Origin: Streptomyces coeruleorubidus
GTDB lineage: Bacteria; Actinomycetota; Actinomycetes; Streptomycetales; Streptomycetaceae
Length of the DNA stretch: 64,000 nt
Assembly (NCBI RefSeq): GCF_008705135.1
Contig: NZ_CP023694.1
Location: 2,542,001 to 2,606,000 of the forward strand
Reading direction: 5' to 3'
Shown: positions 57,841 to 64,000 of the stretch, in pieces
Numbering within the stretch: position 1 is the stretch's first letter
How the letters are laid out: each line of letters opens with the position of its first letter
Notes under the pieces: model-generated
The model's input: only the letters and a program-made list of their open reading frames with translations
What the model was told of the DNA's origin: nothing
Databases searched by the model: none
Made by a program: the position numbers and the translations under genes

Positions 57841-58015
57841 GTCGAGTGACACGAATCGGTAACGGCAGCAAGAATGCGGGAGTGGCGTCACGCGGAACCT
57901 TTCACGCGTGGTGTCCGTGGTTCGGGGTGGGCCGGCCTGCGTCATGTGGCGTCGGCCCGGGAAAATGGGGTATCCCGTGCTCCCTGGGAGCAAGGGAAAG
58001 GCCGAGGAGGGCCGG

Positions 58016-59053
58016 GTGACGACCTATGACGATCGAGCGAGCCTCACTGATCTGACCGCCGTGGTGGAACGCGTGCGGGAGTCGGTGGAAGGCGTGATCG
58101 AGGGCAAGCCCGAGGTCGTACGGCTCTCGCTGACCGTACTGCTCGCCGAGGGACATCTGCTGATCGAGGACGTCCCGGGCGTCGGCAAGACGATGCTCGC
58201 CAAGGCACTGGCGCGGTCCATCGACTGCTCGGTGCGGCGCATCCAGTTCACGCCCGACCTGCTGCCCTCGGACATCACCGGTGTGTCCATCTGGGACCAG
58301 CAGCGCCGCGACTTCGAGTTCAAGCCCGGCGCGATCTTCGCGCAGGTCGTGATCGGCGACGAGATCAACCGCGCTTCGCCCAAGACGCAGTCCGCGCTCC
58401 TGGAGTCCATGGAGGAGCGCCAGGTCACCATCGACGGCAAGACCTACGAGCTGCCCAGCCCCTTCATGGTGGTGGCGACGCAGAACCCGGTCGAGATGGA
58501 GGGCACCTACCCGCTGCCGGAGGCCCAGCGCGACCGCTTCATGGCCCGGGTGTCGGTCGGTTACCCGAGCGCCGAGGCCGAGCTTCAGATGCTGGACGTG
58601 CACGGCGGCGTCTCGCCGCTTGAGGACCTCCAGCCCGTGGCCCACGCGCACGAGATCCTCAAGCTGATCGAGGCGGTGCGCGGCGTCCATGTCGCCGAGC
58701 CGGTCCGGCGCTACGCGGTCGAACTGGTCGGCGCCACGCGCACGCACCCCGATCTGAGACTGGGCGCCTCCCCGCGCGCGACGCTGCACCTGGTGCGCGC
58801 GGCGAAGGCGTCCGCGGCCCTGAGCGGCCGGGAGTACGCGCTGCCGGACGACGTGCAGGCACTCGCCGTCGCCGTCCTGGCCCACCGTCTGCTGCCCACC
58901 GCCCAGGCCCAGCTCAACCGCCGCACGGCCGAGCAGGTCGTCGAGGAGATCCTCCAGCGCACGCCGGTCCCGGCGACGCCGCAGCAGAGCGGCTTCGGCG
59001 GCCTCGGCCGGGGCGTGCCGGCGTATCCCCAGCAGCCGCCGCGGAGGCTGTGA
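58016..59053 (+). CDS. MoxR-type AAA+ ATPase
   Basis: This 345-residue ATPase has Walker A DVPGVGKTMLAKAL at about 52-65, Walker B VVIGDEINRASPKTQSALLE and the sensor VATQNPVEMEGTYPLPEAQ. MoxR proteins act as chaperones in assembling complexes, often with DUF58 partners as here. A Pro-rich tail ends the protein. I choose GTG at 58016 (VTTYDDRASLTD), just after GAGGAGG; a longer frame begins at 57908. It is the first gene of a three-gene operon. Confidence 0.93.
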   Translation: MTTYDDRASLTDLTAVVERVRESVEGVIEGKPEVVRLSLTVLLAEGHLLIEDVPGVGKTMLAKALARSIDCSVRRIQFTPDLLPSDITGVSIWDQQRRDFEFKPGAIFAQVVIGDEINRASPKTQSALLESMEERQVTIDGKTYELPSPFMVVATQNPVEMEGTYPLPEAQRDRFMARVSVGYPSAEAELQMLDVHGGVSPLEDLQPVAHAHEILKLIEAVRGVHVAEPVRRYAVELVGATRTHPDLRLGASPRATLHLVRAAKASAALSGREYALPDDVQALAVAVLAHRLLPTAQAQLNRRTAEQVVEEILQRTPVPATPQQSGFGGLGRGVPAYPQQPPRRL

Positions 59054-60414
59054 TGACCACCGCGGGGACGGGGCAGGCGGAGGCCGACCGGGGCGACAAG
59101 GGAGGCATCCGCACCGCCCTGGCCGGTCTGACCACCCGCGGACGCTCCTTCCTGGCCGCCGGCGTCGCGGCCGCCGTCTGTTCGTACGTGCTCGGGCAGA
59201 GCGACCTGCTGCGCGTGGGCCTGCTGCTGGCGGTGCTGCCGCTGGTGTGCGCGACGGTGCTGTACCGCACGCGCTACCGGGTCGCGGGCAGCCGCCGCCT
59301 CTCCCCCGCGCGCTTGCCGGCGGGCAGCGAGGCCCGGGTCCACCTGCGGATGGACAACGTCTCGCGGCTGCCCACGGGTCTGCTGATGCTCCAGGACCGG
59401 GTGCCGTACGTGCTCGGTCCCCGGCCCCGTTTCGTGCTCGACCGGGTGGAGGCGGGCGGCCGGCGCGAGGTGTCCTACCGGGTCCGTTCCGACCTGCGCG
59501 GCCGCTACCCGCTGGGCCCGCTCCAGCTTCGCCTGACCGACCCGTTCGGCATGTGCGAGCTGACCCGGTCCTTCTCGACGTTCGACACGCTGACGGTGAT
59601 CCCGCGCGTGGAGCCGCTGGCCCCGGTGCGTCTCAGCGGTGAGGCGAAGGGGTACGGCGAGGGGCGGCAGCGCTCGCTCGCGCTGGCCGGCGAGGACGAC
59701 GTGATTCCCCGCGGGTACCGCTACGGCGACGACCTGCGCCGTGTGCACTGGCGCTCCACCGCCCGCTACGGCGAGCTGATGGTGCGCCGCGAGGAGCAGC
59801 CGCAGCGCGCCCGCTGCACGGTGCTGCTCGACACCCGGGGCATCGCCTACCAGGGCGCGGGACCGGACTCGGCCTTCGAATGGGCCGTGTCGGGCGCGGC
59901 GTCCGTGCTGGTGCACATGCTCGAACGGGGCTTCTCGGTCCGGTTGTTGACGGACACCGGCAACGCGGTGCCCGGCGAGGGCGGTGACGGATTCGCGGGC
60001 GCGAACCAGGAGTCGGCGGACGCGGCCGGGCTGATGATGGACACCCTCGCGGTGATCGACCACTCCGACGGCGCGGGCCTGTCCCGGGCCTACGACGTGC
60101 TGCGCGGCGGGAACGAGGGGCTGCTGGTGGCCTTCCTCGGCGACCTGGACGAGGAGCAGGCGGCCGTGCTGGGCCGGATGCGGCAGCGCAGCCCGGGCGC
60201 GGTCGCCTTCGTCCTGGACAGCGACTCCTGGGTGCGGGAACCGAGCGACGTGCCCGGTCCGTTGGACGGGAGCGGGGAGCGGCTGCGCATGCTGCGCGAG
60301 GCGGGCTGGACGGCCCTCGGCGTGCCGCGGGGTGCCTCCGTGGACGAGCTGTGGCGGCAGGCGGACCGGGAGCGCAGGGGGATGGCCGCCGCGGGCGGCG
60401 GGGAGGGACCGTGA
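59053..60414 (+). CDS. DUF58 domain protein
   Basis: This 453-residue protein has two helices (about 33-52 and 55-72), then an extracellular or cytosolic beta domain and the DUF58 region with the signature DDVIPRGYRYGDDLRRVHWRSTARYG split at YGDDLRRVHW. A von Willebrand-like fold follows (CTVLLDTRG). DUF58 proteins are the standard partners of MoxR ATPases. The ATG at 59053 shares one base with the moxR stop (TGATG), five bases after GGAGG. Confidence 0.9.
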   Translation: MTTAGTGQAEADRGDKGGIRTALAGLTTRGRSFLAAGVAAAVCSYVLGQSDLLRVGLLLAVLPLVCATVLYRTRYRVAGSRRLSPARLPAGSEARVHLRMDNVSRLPTGLLMLQDRVPYVLGPRPRFVLDRVEAGGRREVSYRVRSDLRGRYPLGPLQLRLTDPFGMCELTRSFSTFDTLTVIPRVEPLAPVRLSGEAKGYGEGRQRSLALAGEDDVIPRGYRYGDDLRRVHWRSTARYGELMVRREEQPQRARCTVLLDTRGIAYQGAGPDSAFEWAVSGAASVLVHMLERGFSVRLLTDTGNAVPGEGGDGFAGANQESADAAGLMMDTLAVIDHSDGAGLSRAYDVLRGGNEGLLVAFLGDLDEEQAAVLGRMRQRSPGAVAFVLDSDSWVREPSDVPGPLDGSGERLRMLREAGWTALGVPRGASVDELWRQADRERRGMAAAGGGEGP

Positions 60415-62807
60415 TGAGCGGGCGGGTACGACTGACGCTGGGCGCGTGGGCGGCCACACTGATGGCCGCGTGCGCCCTGCTGCCCCTCGTCAAGCCGGCG
60501 ACCTGGATCGTGCAGGCGGCCTTCCTGCTGGCCGTGCAGGCGGGCGTGGGTGCCGCGGCCCGCAGGGTGCCGCTGGCGCGCCCGCTGACGGTGGCGGCAC
60601 AGGCCGTGGTCACGGTACTGCTGCTGACGTTCCTCTTCGCCCGTGAGCAGGCCCTCGCCGGGCTGGTGCCCGGGCCGGACGCCCTCGACCGCTTCGAGGT
60701 CCTGCTCCGGCAGGGCGGGGACGACATCGCGCGGTACGCGATACCGGCGCCCCTGGAGTCCGACGGCATCCGGCTGATGCTCATCGGCGGCGTCCTGATC
60801 ATCGGGCTGCTGGTGGACACCCTCGCGGTGACCTTCCGCAGCGCCGCCCCGGCCGGCCTGCCGCTGCTCGCGCTGTACTCGGTGGCCGCGGGGCTGTCCG
60901 ACGGGGGCACGGACTGGCTGTGGTTCCTGGTCGCGGCGGCCGGCTATCTGATGCTGCTCCTGGCCGAGGGCCGGGACCGGCTGTCCCAGTGGGGCCGGGT
61001 CTTCGGCGGGGCTCCGCGCACGGCCGGAGGGGAACCGAGCGGCGTGGTCGCCCCGGTCCGCACGGGCCGGCGGATCGGCGTGGTCGCGCTGGGCATCGCC
61101 CTGGTGGTGCCGCTGGGACTGCCCGCGATGAACGGGGGCCTGCTGGACTCCGTGGGTGCGGGCGCGGGCGGCGGCACGGGCGGCGGCGGCACGATCTCCG
61201 CCGTGAACCCGCTGGTTTCGCTGCGCGACAATCTGAACGTGGACGAGGACCGGCAGGTCCTCTCCGTGAAGACGAAGATGGCCGACGTCTCGGACCTCTA
61301 TCTGCGGATCGTGTCCCTGGACGAGTTCGACGGCACGACCTGGAAGCCGGCCCGGCGCTCCATCACCGCCGTCCCCGACGGCACCTTCCCGACCCCGACC
61401 GGCCTCGGCTCCGAGGTCAAGCGCACGGAGGTCGACACCACGATCACGGCGGCCGGCTGGTACGGCCAGGACTGGCTGCCCATGCCGTACCCGCCGAGCG
61501 GCGTCGACATCCGGGGCAACTGGCGTTACGAACCCCTGGGGATGACGCTGGTCGGCGACCACGGCCAGAACACACGAGGGCTCACGTACCAGGTCAAGAG
61601 CCTGGACGTGCAGCCGACGGCGGAACAGCTGGCCTCGGCGGCGCCCCCGCCGGCAGCCATCGTGCGCGACTTCACCAAGCTGCCCGACTCGCTCCCGGCG
61701 GTCGTGGCGCGCACCGCCCGCCAGGTGACCGCGGACGCCGCCAACCCCTACGACCAGGCGGTCAAGCTCCAGGACTGGTTCGCCGTGACCGGCGGCTTCG
61801 AGTACGACACCCAGGTGCAGGTCGGCAGCGGCTCGGAGGGGATCGCCCGCTTCCTGAAGGACAAGCAGGGCTTCTGCGTGCACTTCTCCTTCGCCATGGC
61901 GGCGATGGCGCGCTCGCTCGGCATACCGGCCCGGGTCGCGGTGGGCTTCGCGCCCGGTACCCCGCAGGCGGACGGCTCGGTGTCGGTGGGGCTGCGCGAC
62001 GCGCACGCCTGGCCCGAGCTGTACTTCGAGGGCGTGGGCTGGACCCGCTTCGAGCCGACTCCGAACCGCGGCTCGATGCCGCCGTACACGCTGCCCGAGA
62101 GCCCCGGCAGTTCGCTCCCGGACGTGGTCCGACCGTCCGAGACGTCGTCCGCCGCGCCGTCCCCGACCCCCTCGACGAGCGAGAGCTGCACGCCGGTGCA
62201 GAGGAAGCTGGACGGCGGGTGCGCGAGCGAGTCCCCGCAGGCGGCGCTGCCCACGGGCGACGACGGGCCGAAGTGGTACGCGATCCTGGCCTGGGCCCTG
62301 GCCGGTCTCGCCGTTCTGGCGCTTCCGCTGGCACCGATGCTGTGGCGCCGACGGATCCGGGCGGTCCGGCTGGGGGCGCACGGCCGCAGTGATGCGGACG
62401 CGGTGCCGCACACGCTGGCCGTCTGGCAGGAGCTGACCGACACGGCCTGGGACTTCGGCATCGCGCCGGACGAGTCACAGACGCCACGCAAGGCTGCCGC
62501 ACGCATCGTCCGGCTGGGCTCCCTCGACGCGACGGCCGAGGCCTCGGTGCACCGGGTGGCGAACGCGGTGGAACAGGTCCTGTACGCACCGCAGCCCCGC
62601 CCGACGCCGGGCCTCACGGACGACGTCCGCCGCGCGGCGGCGAGCCTGAGCGCCGGGGTCGGCCGGGGCACCAGGCTCCGTGCGGTGCTGGCCCCACGCT
62701 CCACCGTGCGCGTGGTGTGGGCGGCGTCGGCCTGGTGGTCGGGCGTGCGGGAACGTGCTCTGGCGCTGCGGCCGACGTGGCGGAAGGCATCGGGGCAGCA
62801 GGGCTGA
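60414..62807 (+). CDS. Membrane transglutaminase-like protein (TgpA type, DUF3488)
   Basis: This 797-residue protein has about six N-terminal helices (within 1-240), an external transglutaminase-like domain, and a final helix near 630-650 with a cytoplasmic DUF4129-like tail. The Cys of the triad is C488 (KQGFCVHFSFAM), the His H531 (RDAHAWPELYF); the third position is E547 (RFEPTPN), where Asp is more usual. Its substrate is unknown. The ATG at 60414 overlaps the DUF58 stop (TGATG), seven bases after GGAGG. A terminator follows 15 bases after the stop. Confidence 0.9.
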   Translation: MSGRVRLTLGAWAATLMAACALLPLVKPATWIVQAAFLLAVQAGVGAAARRVPLARPLTVAAQAVVTVLLLTFLFAREQALAGLVPGPDALDRFEVLLRQGGDDIARYAIPAPLESDGIRLMLIGGVLIIGLLVDTLAVTFRSAAPAGLPLLALYSVAAGLSDGGTDWLWFLVAAAGYLMLLLAEGRDRLSQWGRVFGGAPRTAGGEPSGVVAPVRTGRRIGVVALGIALVVPLGLPAMNGGLLDSVGAGAGGGTGGGGTISAVNPLVSLRDNLNVDEDRQVLSVKTKMADVSDLYLRIVSLDEFDGTTWKPARRSITAVPDGTFPTPTGLGSEVKRTEVDTTITAAGWYGQDWLPMPYPPSGVDIRGNWRYEPLGMTLVGDHGQNTRGLTYQVKSLDVQPTAEQLASAAPPPAAIVRDFTKLPDSLPAVVARTARQVTADAANPYDQAVKLQDWFAVTGGFEYDTQVQVGSGSEGIARFLKDKQGFCVHFSFAMAAMARSLGIPARVAVGFAPGTPQADGSVSVGLRDAHAWPELYFEGVGWTRFEPTPNRGSMPPYTLPESPGSSLPDVVRPSETSSAAPSPTPSTSESCTPVQRKLDGGCASESPQAALPTGDDGPKWYAILAWALAGLAVLALPLAPMLWRRRIRAVRLGAHGRSDADAVPHTLAVWQELTDTAWDFGIAPDESQTPRKAAARIVRLGSLDATAEASVHRVANAVEQVLYAPQPRPTPGLTDDVRRAAASLSAGVGRGTRLRAVLAPRSTVRVVWAASAWWSGVRERALALRPTWRKASGQQG

Positions 62808-62822
62808 CGGGCCGGGGGCCTT

Positions 62823-62854
62823 AGGCCGGTCGGGCTTGTGCGCCCGGCCGGCCT
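62823..62854. terminator. Terminator of the moxR operon
   Basis: AGGCCGGTCGGGC and GCCCGGCCGGCCT form a 13 bp stem with one G-T wobble and a six-base loop, 16 bases past the stop codon. Confidence 0.75.
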
Positions 62855-62995
62855 CGCTGTGTCTGCCCGGGGTCGGCCGGTGATGCGTTCGGCTTCCCGT
62901 CACCCCGGGTGAGCACGCGCCGGAGGGTGGGGGCGGCCTCGCAGGGAAGCCCTCCCCCGGTACCCCCGGTAACCAGTCGCTCCTTGTACGCACAC

Positions 62996-63034
62996 GTCAG
63001 GGGGTGACCACCCAGTCGGTGGTCACCCCCTGAC
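62996..63034. terminator. Second, longer terminator before the DUF3040 gene end
   Basis: A perfect 17 bp stem (62996-63012 with 63018-63034) over the loop CAGTC lies 37 bases past the DUF3040 stop and probably ends that minus-strand transcript. Confidence 0.8.
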
Positions 63035-63071
63035 TCATGTCTTCAGGTGTCCTGGAGATCTGTGCTCCGGG

Positions 63072-63473
63072 CTAATGGCCGCCCTGCTCGTCGCGGCGCT
63101 TCTGCCAGCGCTGCTCGATGCGGTCCATCATGGAGCGCCGTTGCCGGCCCTGACGGCGTGCGGCCGGCTGTCCGCCGGCCCCGGCCGCCTGTTCGCCCGG
63201 CTTGGGGGCCTTGCGCCAGCCGGTCACGGCGAGCACCGCACAGCCCAGCATGACGAGGAAGCCCACGACGCTGAGCCAGACCTGTTTGGCGACCATACCG
63301 GCCATGAGGAGCGCAATACCTACGAGGAAGCCCGCGACCGCCTGGTAGACCCGTCGCCGGGTGTACGTACGCAGCCCGCTTCCCTCGAGCGCCGTCGCGA
63401 ACTTGGGATCTTCGGCGTACAGCGCTCGCTCCATCTGCTCGAGCATGCGCTGCTCGTGCTCCGAGAGCGGCAC
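63072..63473 (-). CDS. DUF3040 small membrane protein
   Basis: This 133-residue protein begins VPLSEHEQRMLEQMERALYAEDPKFA, the clear DUF3040 signature, followed by two helices (about 42-60 and 66-84) and a basic tail (RRQGRQRRSMMDRIEQ). Its function is not known; the family is common in actinobacteria near division clusters. The GTG at 63473 follows GGAGG by five bases. The 279 bases upstream hold its promoter and a hairpin at 63690-63717, without another ORF I can support. Confidence 0.85.
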   Translation of the reverse strand: MPLSEHEQRMLEQMERALYAEDPKFATALEGSGLRTYTRRRVYQAVAGFLVGIALLMAGMVAKQVWLSVVGFLVMLGCAVLAVTGWRKAPKPGEQAAGAGGQPAARRQGRQRRSMMDRIEQRWQKRRDEQGGH

Positions 63474-63689
63474 GGAGTCCTCCTCATCGTGCAGTCGCCG
63501 GGGCGACCCGGGGGGTCTCTTCAGGATAGGCAGGGAATCGCCCCCGTGAAACCCGCCCCTCTGCGCCAATTGGCCAACCGGAACACGCCATGAACATCCC
63601 GGCTCGCTGAGGCCTACATTCCCCGGCGGCCGACCCGTCATGCCGGAACGGTCTCCCTCGATCATACGGCGCCTAGCCGCCATTCGGGG

Positions 63690-63717
63690 GGCCTGTGGCG
63701 TACTCCATGCACAGGCC
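63690..63717. terminator. Hairpin past the methyltransferase gene
   Basis: GGCCTGTG and CACAGGCC (8 bp) enclose a 12-base loop, 36 bases downstream of the minus-strand stop at 63753. A weak terminator candidate. Confidence 0.35.
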
Positions 63718-63752
63718 AGGCGCTGATCAGCGGCGGTACCTCACGAAGCGGC

Positions 63753-64000
63753 TCAGGCCTCGACCGACCCACCGGTCTCGATTACCTCACCAGTCCCAGG
63801 AGTCTCACCCAGCACATGAAGCTGGGTGGCCACCGAGTGGAAGGCGGGAAGCTCGGCGGCGGCCTCCTCCAGCTTCAGCAGCGCCTCCAGGGCGCCGGGC
63901 TCGGTGTCGACGAGGACGCCGGGCACGAGGTCGGCGAAGACCCGCACGCCGTGCACGGCGCCGACACGCAGGCCCGCGCCCTCGACCAGTCCGGTGAGCT
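63753..64000 (-). CDS. SAM-dependent methyltransferase (C-terminal part only)
   Basis: The last 82 residues are visible. They begin LTGLVEGAGLRVGAVHGVRVF, typical of the final strand and helix of a class I methyltransferase, and end GEVIETGGSVEA. Catalytic and SAM-binding motifs lie outside the window, so the substrate is unknown and the family call rests on this C-terminal pattern and on the usual order beside the DUF3040 gene. Confidence 0.55.
   Translation of the reverse strand, partial: LTGLVEGAGLRVGAVHGVRVFADLVPGVLVDTEPGALEALLKLEEAAAELPAFHSVATQLHVLGETPGTGEVIETGGSVEA

Overview
This 64 kb window is chromosomal DNA of a Streptomyces-type actinomycete. The evidence is very high GC with strong GC preference at third codon positions, GTG starts as common as ATG, a single TTA codon in the whole window, four-base stop/start overlaps throughout, and a gene order (his operon, dnaE, ileS, divIVA, sepF, ftsZ through rsmH) that I recognise from Streptomyces coelicolor. 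It is mostly conserved core chromosome. I see no insertion sequence, prophage, CRISPR array, rRNA or tRNA.

Layout. 1-2,896 (minus): end of a small HGxxPAAW membrane protein, a trp-region membrane protein, trpE and hisI. 2,981-3,616 (plus): a TIGR03085-type metal-binding protein. 3,642-9,340 (minus): an eight-gene his operon, hisD-hisC-hisB-small membrane protein-hisH-priA-ridA-hisF, in which every junction is a four-base overlap. 9,519-13,566 (plus): a membrane protein with a TTA codon, a repeat-fold protein, a LON-domain protein and a YbaK deacylase. 13,672-17,766 (minus): a membrane protein, an ABC exporter (ATPase, a probable new 62-residue ORF, permease) and an NYN-domain protein. 17,980-28,593: a tiny basic protein, dnaE (minus), a DUF2252 protein, a membrane protein, a DsbA-like protein, phoD, an alpha/beta hydrolase (minus) and an MscS channel. 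28,743-35,057 (minus): SDR, Na+/H+ antiporter, GNAT, RluD, LspA and a DksA-like zinc-finger protein with a very long Ala/Lys-rich histone-like region. 35,366-38,834 (plus): ileS behind a T-box riboswitch. 39,051-56,784 (minus): the division and cell wall cluster, read as rsmH-ftsL-ftsI-murE-murF-mraY-murD-ftsW-murG-ftsQ-ftsZ-pgeF-yggS-sepF-yggT-divIVA. 57,159-62,807 (plus): beta-carbonic anhydrase and a MoxR/DUF58/transglutaminase operon. 63,072-64,000 (minus): a DUF3040 protein and the end of a methyltransferase gene.

How it fits together. PriA is the bifunctional HisA/TrpF isomerase of actinobacteria, so the his operon also serves the tryptophan pathway that begins with the nearby trpE. The dcw cluster makes lipid II (MurE, MurF, MraY, MurD, MurG), polymerises and crosslinks it at the septum (FtsW, FtsI), and builds the divisome (FtsZ, FtsQ, FtsL, SepF) and polar growth machinery (DivIVA). 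It lacks mraZ, ftsA, murC and ddl at their usual places.

The observations most worth checking are: the 62-residue repeat ORF wedged by four-base overlaps between an ABC ATPase and its permease; the TTA codon that may put one membrane protein under bldA control; a palindrome that may serve both directions between hisD and that gene; the T-box leader of ileS with a sequestered ribosome binding site; a possible leader ORF before ftsW; and short tandem duplications that copy gene ends including the stop codon.
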